A DNA stretch of 64,000 nucleotides from Piper betle (lineage: Eukaryota; Streptophyta; Magnoliopsida; Piperales; Piperaceae): contig JAURVB010013874.1 in the NCBI GenBank assembly GCA_033002965.1, positions 237,829 through 301,828 of the forward strand, in the 5' to 3' direction. The notes under the pieces were generated by a model that saw only the letters and a list, made by a program, of their open reading frames with translations, was not told the DNA's origin and made no database searches. This document shows, one piece after another, positions 14,142 through 26,377 of the stretch (the first letter of the stretch is position 1; each line of letters begins with the position of its first letter). Both the position numbers and the translations under genes were made by a program.

Positions 14142-14515
14142 CTAAATAGAATCGCCAGCAGCGTTACTTGGCGGCAGCGACGGTGACGGTGGCTGTGGGG
14201 ATACCTGACCGCCGACACTAGGGCCAGGTGGTGCTTGCTCTACTGATGGGACTTGTGTTGATAAGTTCCAACCTGAACCTGCATGGGGATATGGTAAGTG
14301 AGCGGGCAGCGGCCAGGAATACCGGCTGATCCCCAAGTAGAGCCACAGGCGACATCGTTTGTGCTCCAGGTTGGGGTTTGAAACCCGGCCAGTAAAACCC
14401 TCGTCCAGGTTACACTCTATGTGGTGCAGAGGAGTTCCAATTAGGGCCCCCGGGGCCATGACCAGGACCCCGAAGGTGTGGATTAATCCCATAATTTTGT
14501 GGGCCCGTTTGACAT
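14142..14515 (-). pseudogene. Possible 3' remnant of the adjacent DC1 gene
   Basis: A GC-rich minus-strand open frame of about 116 codons lies directly beyond a hAT-type insertion from the DC1 pseudogene. Its end is Pro/Ser/Gly-rich (PSVGGQVSPQPPSPSLPPS), similar in composition to low-complexity tails of some DC1 proteins. No domain is recognised, so the link to the DC1 gene is inferred from position and base composition only. Confidence 0.3.
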
Positions 14516-14523
14516 GGCATCGT

Positions 14524-15092
14524 TAGGGTTATTAATTAAATGAGCCAACTCATGAGTATTTAGCATTCAGCTCGTCTTGACTCGACTTGAAACTCAATAT
14601 TTAAATATTTGAGTTCGAATTCGAATTTTACGAGCTAAACTTCAGCAAGGTCGTATTCGACTCGACTCGATCTCGGTTATAACTCGAACTCGACTCGAAC
14701 TTGACTCATAGCTCGACTCGTACTTGACTCGATAAAATAATATAATAATATAAATTTTATATTATATTATATTTATTTATTTACTTATATATATATATAA
14801 TATAATAACAAAAAAAGTGAGATGGTTGAGATTGTATGTATTCAAGTTGATGACCTCAAGGTTGTGGGTTCCATCCATATTGATTGAATTTTTTTAAGTG
14901 AAGTACTTTTAACTTTTAATCGAGCCGGGTTCGAGCTCATGAACGAGCTGGGTTCGAGTTCGGAAAAATTAAACAGTTTAAATGTATTTAAGTTCAAGTC
15001 GAACTCAAATAAATAAATGATATTCGGGTCGAACTCGAGCATGTATGTTCAAAACTCGTACGACCTTAAGGGCTCGCTCGATTAGCACCCTT
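14524..15092. mobile_element. hAT-type non-autonomous element (TCGAG-rich family), about 569 bp
   Basis: It starts TAGGGTTATTAATTAAATGA and ends with CGATTAGCACCCTT, so the two ends are imperfect inverted repeats of the local family consensus TAGGGNTGCTAATNGAGC. Flanks GGCATCGT (left) and GGCATTGC (right, starting one base out) look like a degraded 8-bp target duplication. The interior is dense in ACTCGA/TTCGAG motifs with a TA-rich centre and a tRNA-like box-B stretch (GTGGGTTCCATCC at about 14863-14875). No transposase. Confidence 0.65.
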
Positions 15093-15850
15093 GGGCATTG
15101 CGATTTCAGGCGGGACCCACCATGCAGAATAGTTTCGTGAGCCCTTTGATGGTGGGACCGACCGACTCTGAGACTCCTGTGGGCCGTTTGGACATGGGGT
15201 AAAAGCTGGGGGGCCCGTATTGGCCGTGTTGTATTCAATGACCGCATCTGCCCATCCATATTACTATTGACCGGGTCCGGATTATCAAATGGCAAGTTAC
15301 CATCAACAGGGTTCATGGCGCGACATTGTTCCTGCATGACGCACCAAGCATGGGCATGCCGGCCGGTGGCTGGAAAACAGTAAGCTCGTCGGCCGGTGGC
15401 TGGAAAATAGTAAGCCCACCGGCCGTCGAATGCCCCCTCGCAGATGCCGCAGAGCTCGGTTGCAGGGTCGCTGCGGGCCTCCCGGATCAGGACCATGCTG
15501 AGCTCTTGAACGCAATCCGGCATCATGGCACAGCGTGGATGGAAGTAGACGCCCCTAGTTTTGCTCCCACATCCTCCGAATGGTAGTGCCGCAGGTGATG
15601 CACTTCCTTGGCAGGATACTGCGTTCGGCGGCCATGGCGGTGATGTGGTGGATGTATGTGGTGGCAAAGAAGGGTTGGCGCAACGTTGCGGGTGCAATTG
15701 CAGCGTCGCCGTGGAATTTGAGCTTGCAATGGTTGCAGTCGTTGCTTGGGCCATGGCCTACCTCATGCTTCACAATTCTAAAATTCCCTCTTCTTGTTCC
15801 ACTCGATGGGATGAGCGTGAAGACGTTCGGAGACAATAAACTCGGTCATG
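15093..15850 (-). pseudogene. DC1 (C1-like zinc finger) domain protein, frameshifted
   Basis: Minus-strand start MTEFIVSERLHAHPIEW at 15850, then a TAG about 24 codons in. Homology continues in other frames: KHEVGHGPSNDCNHCKLKFH (C-x2-C of one finger), KCITCGTT, then GVYFHPRCAMMPDCVQELSM and ATELCGICEGAFDGRWAYY...HAHAWCVMQEQ, the Cys/His spacing of plant DC1 proteins. At least two frame changes are needed, so it is a pseudogene unless the assembly is wrong. The 30-bp stretch at 15361-15390 is directly repeated at 15391-15420, adding ten residues in the last finger. The role of the family is not well defined (lipid/DAG-like binding and stress or defence signalling are proposed). Confidence 0.72.
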
Positions 15851-18650
15851 GCTAGATCCCAGCGCAACGATCACTATGAGCAATATATACTTAATTAGGC
15901 ACTGACCAAGGATAAAAAAGCATATATCTTTTCAGATGCATAGTTGCATTTACACACTAAAGCAGATGATAATTAATGTATGTACAGTACAATACATATA
16001 TATATATATATATATGTACATGTATAGAATAATCCTTCATAATATTGTGCATCTTCGATTAATTGAGAGGATCATCATAATTCAGATTATATATATATAT
16101 AGACATGCAAGAATCAAGTATATGTGGGCATTAAAAACATAAGTTTTTAGTTTGATTACCTAAAAATGCAGATCAGAAATTAGTAAAACTATTGTTCCCG
16201 ATCTCTGTCACTTGGGTATGTAGGTTCTCCCAATTATGAATAAGAAAGAATGGCATTTTAATTTATATTGCTAACATTTTGCGTGTTGACGAATTTTCTA
16301 AGAGGTTTCTAATGAAGAACACACAGTGGACTTTTGATGTACGGGAAGGTAACTGGGTCTTAGACGTTTCTTATTTTTTCTATTATCGTTACGTGGTTTT
16401 AATTATGAGACGTTGCTGGGTCGGCCTTGGCTCTCGTTAACATGAGGTGATGAATATATTACGTTGATTGAAAAGTATGTTCTTAGTTTTTGGTTGGCAA
16501 AAAGGAATGGGTCATTTACTTGTTACTCGTTTCTTGGCTTCTTCACATCACCCTTCCCAGCTCCCACAATTCCCCGCAGGGTCACTGTAGCCAAGTGCTT
16601 CATGAATTTTACTCGAGCTTTACTGCGGGCATCCTGATCAAGTACTAAGACTACAAGGTCAAGCATTTCTTTAATTTCCTAAATATGACAAAGTTTTTTG
16701 TGTGGTCAGGGATTCGCTGTAGTAAGTGCTAAAAAACCCTGTACCTCTTGACATTGATGTAAATTATTTAAATTAGAAGAGATTAATTTAATTAATACAA
16801 TTATTTTTAAAATATTATTAATTTAAGTAATTTATACCAATCAGCTAAGTGCTTCAACGGAGAACAAACCCCTAACCCCTCTCCACACAATAACCGATAC
16901 AACCATTTAAAAAAATAATAATATGTATGGACACTTTTATTATAAAATAACCTCCTTCCCTTCGGAGGTTGGGTTTGAAACTTTGAACCCGGAATATCTG
17001 ATATCCAATCTAAATTTAAGCATTATATTTGTTTTATTTAATAATTTTTTTATTCTATCCAATTGTATTAAATGTGTGTCCAATTCAATTTTTTTCTAAT
17101 ATGTTATATATCAAAATAGTTTGAATCAGTGTTCGATCTACTAACTAGGTCAGATCAAATACAAATATAGATTAGGTTTTTATCTATTAGAGATTCGAAA
17201 GAGCCCAGCCCTTTTCTTCCCTAATTAGCTAGCTGCCGCCTTAATTAATGTAATTTTTAATGCCATCTTTATTAGAAGAAAAGCCATTTTTATGAACTGA
17301 TCTGAGTTGGAAAAATTCCAAATCAATGTTTCGTTCATAAGTTAAGTTAAAAACCAAAAGCTATGCGCATCGCCTTTTATTTTGGCAGTCTTTTATTTTT
17401 TACAACAACACTTATCTCGGTTGATTAGAGGTGCAAGGTATTGGATAGATCGATTAGCTAGCTAAGAGGATTTTTTGTAACAGCATACATATGTGCTTCT
17501 CAAATTAAATTAGTAACTGTAATAGGTAGGATCTCTATCACAAGTTATTACTATAATTATTGAATTTCCTTTACAAAATCCCATAAAAAAGCTCGTAGTG
17601 TATGCCATAATATTACCATATGGCTCCAGAATTTTTTCTACGGTAATCTAACGGAGATCGTCTGATTACAAGGACAACTTAAATTAAATCTAAAAAAATC
17701 AAAACAAAGAAAAGAAAGCTCGAGCAATTGAGGGTGTGGCCGAAGAAAACTGAAATATTTTTCTTTTAAAGAAAAGAAAACTAACCCGGCTGCCAAAGTG
17801 GCCGTCATTTTAAAAAAAGAACTATGGCTGGGTTAGAGGTGGCAACATGCAGCTGAATTGACCATCTCGGACAAGGAAAAGGGGAAGGGGAAAGGGGGTT
17901 GTAATTAGATGACCCAGATTAGCTATTGACTTATAAATTCTACCCCATGGCTTAGAGAACTACCCTTTTATCAAAACAGTATCGTTCATTGATTCCATTT
18001 CTATGACCTTCAATGCAAATCCGTTTACACTCCAATGATTCTACAAGCGAACGATCACAAACAATCCACACTTGCTTTGATAATCCATTAGACATCTCTC
18101 AGTACTTGTCTATATAGCTACATGTAACATTGCTCAATCTATTTATTTATATAAAAAAATAAACTTCAAGTAGAATCTAAGGAATAGAAACCCAACCCTA
18201 TTTTATTTGGTTTAGGCAAAAATTAGTATCAATCACAACTGATGCCATTTTCGTGTCACCCACCCTCATTCCCAATCGCCGCCGAAGACAAACAATCAGC
18301 TTACAATTTTATTTTATTTTTGAGAGTTGTGAGCCATTATTTAATCGGTTGACTCAGTCCGACCCGCCAATTTATGTACCGAATCCACCGATTATGACCA
18401 AGATTATAATTTTTGACTCGGCCGAGTCAATCAGGTTCAAACCGAGCTTCAGGACAATGGGTTCAAACCCGAAATCGAGAAATGGGCTAACAAAGGGAAA
18501 AATCGAGAAATGGGCCTTCTTTAAAAAAAAAACAAGAACAAAAGATAAAAAAATGGGCCTGAAAAGCCCACACCCAACTACAAAATCCTCTCCAAAGCGT
18601 GGAAGACTCTGCCTTTCCCAAACCTCCCTCTCCCAACTCCGGCGGCGGCG
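15851..18650. other. AT-rich intergenic region
   Basis: No gene is supported. It contains a short (AT)n run at about 15993-16013, AT-rich DNA, and the MED4 promoter and leader in the last 400 bases. Open frames over 18250-18650 are composition artefacts of the GC-rich MED4 region. Confidence 0.5.
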
Positions 18651-19810
18651 ATGCTCCACAACCACCCTTCTCCGGCGAGGCTCGGCCTCCCAGCCACGGC
18701 ACCCGCTTCCGCCGCCCCCGCCCCCGCTTCCGCCCCCGCCCCCGTCGCCGCTGCCACGGCCGCCGGCGGCCCCTCACCGTCCCTCCTTCCACTCCTTCCA
18801 CCCCTCTCCCGAGCCCAGTTCCTGCTCTCCCACCTCTCCTCCCTCACCTCCCTCCTCTTCGAACTCTCCCCCCACCGACCCTTCTTCCTCTCCTCCTACC
18901 GCGGCTCCCTCCCCTCCTTCCTCCACGACACCCCACCGCCGCCGCCGCCCCTCCCCACCACCCCCAAGGAGGTCCTCGCCGCCGCCACCGCCGTTCAAAC
19001 CCAGCTTTTCGAGTCCGTCGCCCAGCTCCAAGAGATCCTCGACCTCCAAGACGCCAACTTTCGCGTCGCTCGCCAAGTCCGCGTCTTCGACGCCGCCCTC
19101 CTCGCCTTCGCCAACAAGCTCCACCGCGCACAGGACCACCTCTCCCTCCTCGTCGACGACTACTCCGACCAGTACCCCCGCAAGCGGGCTCGGCGCGCTG
19201 GCGATGGGGAGGTGGAGGTGGGGTTTGGGGATTTGAAGCTCTCCGATGTGCTCGCCTATGCGCACCGGATCAGCTACACGACGTTCGCCCCGCCGGAGTT
19301 CGGTGCCGGCCAGGCGCCGCTCAGGGGGCGCTGCCGCCGGCGCCGCAAGACGAGCAGATGCGGGCATCGCTGCTGTACAAGGCCGGCGAGCTCGACTTGG
19401 GGCTGCCCAAGGTGGAGCCCGCCGCAGCCGCTGTCGAGCGACTGATCGACACCGTCGTACCGGCGCCGCCGCCGCCGCCGCAGGTGGATTTGCTTCGAGG
19501 GATGGCAATCCCGCCGATCCCGTCCGGGTGGCGGCCGGGGATGCCCATCGAGCTGCCGAGCGAGCTCCCGATCATGCCACCGGGGTGGAAGCCCGGCGAC
19601 CCCGTTGCTCTGCCGCCGCTGGACGGCGGCGTTGCGGTGCCTCCTGTGGTGGTCGGCGAGGAGGCAAGGCCGGCGGCAGTGGCGCAGCCAAAGGCAGCGG
19701 CGCCTATACAAGTGAGATATGTGGAGCTGGACATCAACCCAGATCAGGACGAGTACAGTAGCGACTATAGCAGTGAGGAAGGGAGCTCTGAGGAAGATGA
19801 TGAAGACTAA
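18651..19810 (+). CDS. MED4: Mediator subunit MED4, single exon, one-base frameshift
   Basis: Subunit of the Mediator middle module, which bridges transcription factors and RNA polymerase II in the nucleus. Start MLHNHPSPARLGLPA at 18651. A long Ala/Pro-rich leader is followed by LSRAQFLLSHLSSL, a helical block (EILDLQDANFRVARQVRVFD), DYSDQYPRKRARR, LKLSDVLAYAHRISYTTFAP and EFGAGQAPLRG. The frame then shifts by one base in the G run at about 19323-19328: five G are present where six restore ALPPAPQDEQMRASLLYKAG. The second frame runs through IPSGWRPGMPIELPSELPIM and PPGWKPGDPVALPP to the acidic tail ending EEDDED and a TAA at 19808. Read across the shift, the product is about 385 residues and collinear with plant MED4. 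GC content is very high. It may be a real lesion or a homopolymer error. No intron is apparent. Confidence 0.88.
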
Positions 19811-21988
19811 TTATTGGTACAGTGTTCAATGGCACATTCATTTTTTTGTTTTATTATATATATATATTGTTGTTCTTGTTGAAATGTGGCGACATTTCTT
19901 ACATTACAAATTCAGTTTGAAGTGTTCCTCTTTTGTGCTCTATGTGGTATGTGTGAACTTCTTGATCTGATGCCATTTGTGTGCATCACTACTTTAGTTG
20001 GTGAAGTAAAATGCTAGTGGGGAAGAAGACATATAAGAGGTTGTTTTGTGGCTTTTCAGAACAAATATAAATTGCAGCACCTTTCTTAACAATGCTACCT
20101 GATCATGCCTTGTTAAACTAACAGCATTTGTGAACAACATGGAATGATGAAGCGTAGATGCATAATATCTGCTCGGAAACAGGAAGGAGCCTACCTCATG
20201 AGAGAATTTGGGCATTGAATTAGCTAAAATGGATAGGGGGTTTGTAACTTGAGTTTATGCCTGTGTGTGAATCTTCAATGACTAGGATAAAAGCGTGGAG
20301 TTATTCAGGAATTTTTGCTGCATGCTGAATTCTAATTTCTGAGCATCTGCCAGGTTATTACTAAGAAAACATTTGCACTTGAATCTTCTCTGATCATGTA
20401 TCAAACTGAAGAAGCTTTAGTTTTCCTCATAAGAAAAAATGCTTTAGTTGAAGACCTCTCCATTGCTTTGCCAATTGAGGAGCAACGTCTTCTATGAGAT
20501 GCTTATGTTATTAATTCCGATTGAAATTTTGTGAACATAATAGACTATTGATGTGTAAAAGGGTTGTGGAGGGGGTGTTGAGCGAGTTCTATTTCCGCAA
20601 GTCTTCCTCAGTAGCATCGGCTGAAAAAGAGGCATGGGACCGCGGAGTGTGGACTTAAATCTTGATCCAGAGAACGCCCAATTCAAACTCAAATCTCCTC
20701 TGATCATGCAACAGAACGGAGCTTTAGTTACAGACCTCTCCACTACTTTGCCAAGGGAGGAACGTCTATAATGAACCTTATGTTATGGAAGAAGTGCGAC
20801 CTTCGGATTTATTGCTCATATTCCACTGATTCTACATCGCCCAGATTAAGTCGTTCGTAACTTGCCTCGTTGTCGGAATATATATGAGCAATATGCATTG
20901 CTACAACTATTTGTAACTCCGAAATCTTTGATGATAATACAGGACATAGCTTTTTTTCACCAGTGATCCTTGTACCAACAACTGGGGAATGATATGGGTT
21001 CGGCCAATTTCTGATAGAAATGAGTTGGTTCTAATCAACGCTTCATACTCCACTCTCTTCTATTGCGTGCATCGGCTATCTTTAGTAATTAGTACTATTC
21101 GAAGCAGCCGATTTATAGTCTGTACTTGCCAAATCCTTTGGAAAAAGAGTTGGTTCTAAACAACAGTTCTAATATTTATTGTCGGGGCTTCTCTCTTTCA
21201 TTGCGGGCACGACATGACGTTGGGATATCACTATTTAGAAGCCCCGACGTCCATACTCACGACTCTTCTTCCTATAACAAAAAACCGACAGGATTGACTG
21301 AGTTGTTCATATGTTTTTCTTTCGCGAGGATCCAGAAGTTCATATAAAGAGCATTTATCGGATTTACAAGCTAACATTAAAATCGCTAACAATGCCATTA
21401 TATGCATAATCATTGTTATGTTATTTTTCCCAGTGACGTAACACGATCGGGGGTTAGAGATACCCCCTTCAAAGGAAATTCAGCTAGGAATATTAGGATT
21501 ATAACACTCGTCTTAAAATTATTCTCAATGATCTGGGAAAATTTACAAGACTACGAATAAGATTGCGCCATGAGAAAGCCCTAGTTCAGAACCCAATAAG
21601 TAGTAGAGAACACTTTTGATGAGCACCCTAAATATAGTATCACCACAAAAAATATAGCATCGCCAACATGACCACGTAAGTAAAAGCTTCTGGTTAAGCC
21701 ATAATCAAACTCAGCCGATAAACAAAATGCCTACCAGGTTCTGAGAATATACCAGGTTCCGACTTTAACAGGTGTTTCGACTCTCAAGATATAAAACAAG
21801 TAAATATAATAATAATCAAAGACTCAAAAAGCAACAATAGCAAAAAGGTGCCACCGACGATCGAGCACCCAGGTTTGCATGCGACTGCTAATAGATGAAA
21901 CTCTCAGTAAACACAAGACCGTACTAGAAAATTGTAAATAGCCATAACAAGGAAAGATGGACGTCGCCACAAAAAAGACCTGCACACA
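19811..21988. other. Intergenic region between MED4 and eEF1A copy 1
   Basis: The MED4 3'UTR is followed by sequence without a supported gene. An imperfect direct duplication is visible: TCTGATCATG...GCTTTAGTT...GACCTCTCCA... around 20388-20515 recurs at about 20697-20790. From about 21830 the sequence is the 3'UTR of eEF1A copy 1. Confidence 0.45.
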
Positions 21989-23893
21989 TCATTTCTTCTT
22001 GGCAGCAGATTTGGTAACCTTGGCGCCAGTTGGATCCTTCTTCTCCACACTCTTAATAACACCAACCGCAACAGTCTGACGCATGTCCCTCACGGCAAAA
22101 CGACCAAGAGGAGGGTACTCAGAGAAGGTCTCCACCACCATAGGCTTGGTCGGAATCATCTTCACAAACCCTGCATCACCATTCTTCAAAAATTTGGGCT
22201 CCTTTTCAAGCTCCTTACCAGATCGCCTGTCAATCTTGGTCAGGATTTCAGCAAACTTCACAGCAATGTGGGAGGTGTGGCAATCCAGGACAGGCGCATA
22301 ACCATTGCCAATCTGGCCAGGGTGGTTCATGATGATAACCTGCGAAGTGAAGTTGGCTGCCTCCTTGGCAGGATCATCCTTTGAGTTGGACGCGACGAAA
22401 CCACGCTTGAGATCCTTGACAGCAACATTCTTCACATTGAAACCAACGTTGTCACCAGGTAACGCCTCAGGGAGGGATTCGTGATGCATCTCAACAGACT
22501 TAACTTCAGTGGACAGACCAGTGGGACCAAAGGTGACAACCATTCCAGGCTTGAGGACACCAGTTTCCACCCTACCAACGGGCACTGTACCAATACCACC
22601 AATCTTATACACATCCTGGAGAGGAAGTCGAAGAGGCTTGTCAGAGGGCCTCTTTGGCTCTTGAATTTGGTCCAGAGCTTCAAGAAGGGTTGGCCCCTTG
22701 TACCAGTCCAGGTTGGTTGACCTCTCAATCATGTTGTCACCCTCAAAACCTGAGATGGGAACGAAGGGAATCTTGTCTGGGTTGTAGCCGACCTTCTTGA
22801 TGTAGGAAGCAACTTCCTTCACAATTTCTTCGTACCTAGCCTTGGAATATTTTGGGGTTGTAGCATCCATCTAATAAACAAAATATATAATTCAACCCAT
22901 GGAAAGTTAAAAAATTGACAATAAATAGATATACACAAATAAAACATTTAAAGGCAAAAAATTACAAAAAAGTTCCTTCCCGTAATCATCATAATGAGGG
23001 GACATGCATAAGACAACATCAAGAATAAACAACTCAAACATTACCCGGAGGTAAAGGGATACCAGAAGTAGTTTACAAAACTTGGCATAAGGAAAACACA
23101 AAATTCACCACTTCGACCTCCATCACAAATGAACTTCATTAAACATGGTTTAATCAGGTATAAATTAGGCACTAGGGAATTATATCTACATGGACTTCAA
23201 ACCAGCTCTGAAGGGTTCAATTGGAACTAACCCAAAAATAGAAAGAAAACTCTCATAGGCAAGCCCTCAAAAATAGTCACCGATAACTAATATAATACCT
23301 CACTTGCAAGTTATAGAGAAAAGAATCGCATAACAATTATGGCAGGCATAAACATCGATGTTCTCTAGAACTGTATTTGTTAAATACTTAATCATATACA
23401 ACATGAATTCTTAATTAGAAGGATACAATACCTTATTGCAACAACAAATCATCTGCTTCACACCAAGGGTAAAAGCCAACAGAGCATGCTCACGTGTCTG
23501 ACCATCCTTTGAGATACCAGCTTCAAAACCACCGGTAGTAGAATCAATGATCAGGACAGCACAATCTGCCTGAGAGGTACCAGTAATCATGTTCTTGATA
23601 AAGTCACGATGACCAGGGGCATCAATGACCGTACAGTAGTACTTGGTGGTCTCAAACTTCCAGAGTGCAATATCAATAGTGATACCACGTTCACGCTCAG
23701 CCTTCAGCTTGTCAAGCACCCAAGCGTACTTGAAAGATCTCTTGTTCATCTCAGCAGCCTCCTTCTCAAACCTCTCAATGACACGCTTGTCAATGCCACC
23801 AAGCTTGTAGATAAGGTGACCAGTTGTGGTTGACTTGCCAGAGTCAACATGGCCAATGACCACAATGCTGATGTGAGACTTCTCCTTACCCAT
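21989..23893 (-). CDS. eEF1A: Elongation factor 1-alpha, copy 1
   Basis: GTPase that delivers aminoacyl-tRNA to the ribosomal A site. Coding exons 23432-23893 (154 codons) and 21989-22870 (293 codons plus stop) give the standard 447 residues. G motifs: GHVDSGKST (G1), DAPGHRDF (G3) and NKMD (G4, formed across the exon junction ..ICCCNK/MDATT). The domain 2/3 landmarks [12 protein letters not shown] and MIPTKPMVV and the C-terminus SAAKKK are present. The translation is identical to the other three copies. The 3' part (21989 to about 22222) and 3'UTR differ noticeably at the DNA level from copies 2-4, whereas the rest of exon 2 is nearly identical. The 561-bp coding intron is shared with the other copies. 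Confidence 0.97.
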
Positions 23894-23910
23894 TGCTCAA
23901 AGTTGACTAC

Positions 23911-24683
23911 CTGATAAAAAGTCCAGCAAACTGCATAACCATAGAACAAAATTAGCCTTCTGCATAAATAAGTAGATATACCCAAAACTTTAGAAAATCC
24001 AACATTTAGAGAGGACCAATACATAAACAGTGAAACAAGAACCTCATGACTTCTACATATGACATAGAAATCCAGATGACAATTAATATGAATTCCCATT
24101 TCCAGATTACAGTTCAAATAAAATGAACAAATAAGAGCTTGCTTTGTGGGACACAATCATATCATTAAAGTTGGACCACACACCAGATGAACCATCAAAT
24201 ATCTTCAACGAAAGAAGAGAAAAAATAAAGGTATATAGGAATTGACCAGCTGTAACAAGCACATATCAACAAAATGAAACAGGTCTGACACATATTAATG
24301 CAAATCACTCCATATTTACCAACGCAACAGCAAACTCACATCAACATCCCCACAATAAACCGAACCGTAGCAAAACCATCAAACAACAGGAGAAGGCACA
24401 TACTAAGACCAAAACTAATCTTAACAGGAAATTAACCTGCACAACAGCAAACTAGCTATCAGAATCTTCTATATCGATTCAACAAGCCAATCATACAAAA
24501 CTGCAAATAACCAGCCTGTAATCCAATTCAATCACAATTATCCAACAAACATGCAAATTAGGCCAACATGCACGCAAAAAAGCTAAAAAACGCAAATTAA
24601 CGCATCAACACAAATGATACATACACGAGAAGCTAGATCTAGAACAAAAAATTGAGAACAAAAAATTGAGAAGGAGATCTGAC
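23911..24683 (-). other. 5'UTR intron of eEF1A copy 1
   Basis: Donor GAGAAG/GTCAGATC at 24684/24683 and acceptor ATCAG/GTAGTCAAC at 23911/23910, leaving the short leader GTAGTCAACTTTGAGCA before ATG. A leader intron of this size is usual in plant eEF1A genes, where it raises expression. The same intron (about 750-840 bp) is present in copies 2, 3 and 4, and parts of it are present in the two orphan modules. Confidence 0.88.
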
Positions 24684-24880
24684 CTTCTCAATGGTAGGAG
24701 ACGAGCAGCGACGGACGACCTAAGGTGCATGAGAGGCTGCTTATATAGGATGGTAAAGAGGTGGCGCTAGGGTTTGCTCCTGGACCGTCGGATGTTATCA
24801 AATTGTACGGCTCAGATGGCCGGTTGGAAAGGTCATCGGCTTGCGCTTTGTACCGGTTCGATCAAATTCGGTTCCATATA
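24684..24880 (-). promoter_or_regulatory. eEF1A copy 1 promoter and first leader exon
   Basis: Minus-strand TATA box CCTATATAAGC (TATATAA at 24741-24747) with a telo-box-like AAACCCTAG at 24767-24775 just upstream, the arrangement known for plant eEF1A and translation-machinery genes. The leader exon ends at 24684. The downstream ATG at 24730 lies too close to the TATA box to be in the transcript. Confidence 0.8.
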
Positions 24881-25852
24881 ATTAAAAAAATTTTATAATA
24901 GGGTAAAAAGATGATGATGATGATGATGATTAGCGGGAATAAGGTTTAACAGTCAATTAAAAGATGATGATGATTTAACAGTCAAATTGCTCTTTCAATT
25001 ACAGACTAAGCGAAGGCTCTAACAGAGATTTAGGTTCTAACGAAGATTTAGGTGCTAACAGAGATGGGCATCTGATGCTTATGGGGATGGTCCAGGTGAA
25101 ATTTGGGCTCAACAATGACCACAACTGTATGAAATACCCAAGTATAAAATTGCAGTCAGAAAGTGTTTCCAAATTAAAGGTTAAATACAATTTACAATTT
25201 CTTTTTAAAAAAATTGAGATAGGGAATTTCTCAAAAAAATTTTAAGTCGGGAATTAAGGTAAGATTTTTGAGAGAAACAAACAGACGTGAGCTGGAAATA
25301 TCATTCATTTTAAACCAACGTCAGATGCATAACATGAAGGACCGACCCACAGTGTCTTCAATGCTGTAATTGGGATTAATATACGTAAATTACACTATAG
25401 ATACTAAACTAGTACATCACATATCGAGCTCTACTAGTTACATATGATTTATGTTCATCCGGTATTGTTTTTGCTCGTATTTATACTTGTACAAGCTAGG
25501 TTGAACCTTCTAGGAATTAACTAACATAGCTAAACTTCAAGTTTTATAATTAAACTTCCATGCATCCTTTTTGCAAGGTATGAACCTCATGCACAACAAA
25601 ATGGGATTAGTGAGTTAGAATTAGGATAATACCAAGGAACTGAATGTCATGGTTTGGTGAGACAAGCTGCTTGTTAACCAAATCGAGAGGACAAAGAGAC
25701 CTGCATGTCTATCCAAACAATGCAATTCTACCAAGTGTGCGGGAATGCAGATATGGAAGAAATGCCAAACTCATGATTATCAATTATCATGTATAATTTA
25801 AATTCATCAATTTTAATCATGCACATATGTAGACACTTCTGATCACTCTTAC
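24881..25852. other. Upstream flank of eEF1A copy 1
   Basis: Contains an (ATG)n microsatellite at about 24909-24931, repeated in shorter form at about 24962. The 300-bp upstream block shared by the other promoters (ending GATGTATATA) is missing here. A 26-bp stretch at about 24978-25003 resembles the end of the PPR pseudogene (about 32965-32992), suggesting a rearrangement junction. No gene seen. Confidence 0.5.
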
Positions 25853-26369
25853 TAGGGGTGCTAATCGAGCGAGCGAGTCGAGCTCGACTTATGTTCGAAT
25901 TTGGCTCGAATAGTTTGAAACTTGTTCAAACTCGATTTGAGATTGAACGAGTTTTGAACATAGATGCTCGAATTCAAATCGAGCTCGAATATACTTAAAC
26001 TGTTTAATTTTTTCGAGTTCGAACCCAACTTGCTCGTGAGAACGAAACCGGCTCGATTAAAAATCAAAAATACCTCTTATGGTCATCAACTTGAATACTT
26101 ATCATCTCAACTATCTCACTTTTTTGTCATTATATTATAATATATATAAGATATAATATAAACCATATTATTATATTATTTTATCGAGTCGAGCTACGAG
26201 TCGAGTTCGAGTTATAACCGAGTCGAGTCGAGTCGAACACGACCTTACTCACGTTCGGCTCGTAAGATTCGATTTCGAGCTCGAACATTTAAATGTCAAG
26301 TTGCGAGTCGAGTCAAACCGAGCCGAACGCTAAATGCTCGTAGACTGGCTTGCTCAATTAGCAACCCTA
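25853..26369. mobile_element. hAT-type MITE-like element, 517 bp, perfect target duplication
   Basis: The ends TAGGGGTGCTAATCGAGC and GCTCAATTAGCAACCCTA form inverted repeats. They are flanked on both sides by an exact 8-bp duplication, ACTCTTAC (25845-25852 and 26370-26377), the signature size of hAT transposons. The interior is built of GCTCGA/TTCGAG motifs around a TA-rich core with no coding capacity. It is the best-preserved copy of the family that also occurs at 14524, 34636 (left part) and 39174. Confidence 0.88.
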
Positions 26370-26377
26370 ACTCTTAC

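Noticed and set aside
18253..19236. Long plus-strand open frame of 327 codons overlapping MED4
   Set aside because: Ser/Pro/Arg-only composition in the wrong frame of the GC-rich MED4 coding sequence; no conserved motif.
18774..19508. 244-codon minus-strand frame opposite MED4
   Set aside because: Gly/Glu/Arg-rich antisense shadow of a GC-rich gene.
24710..24730. Upstream ATG giving a 16-codon uORF in the eEF1A leader
   Set aside because: It lies only about 11 bases from the TATA box, so transcription should start downstream of it.
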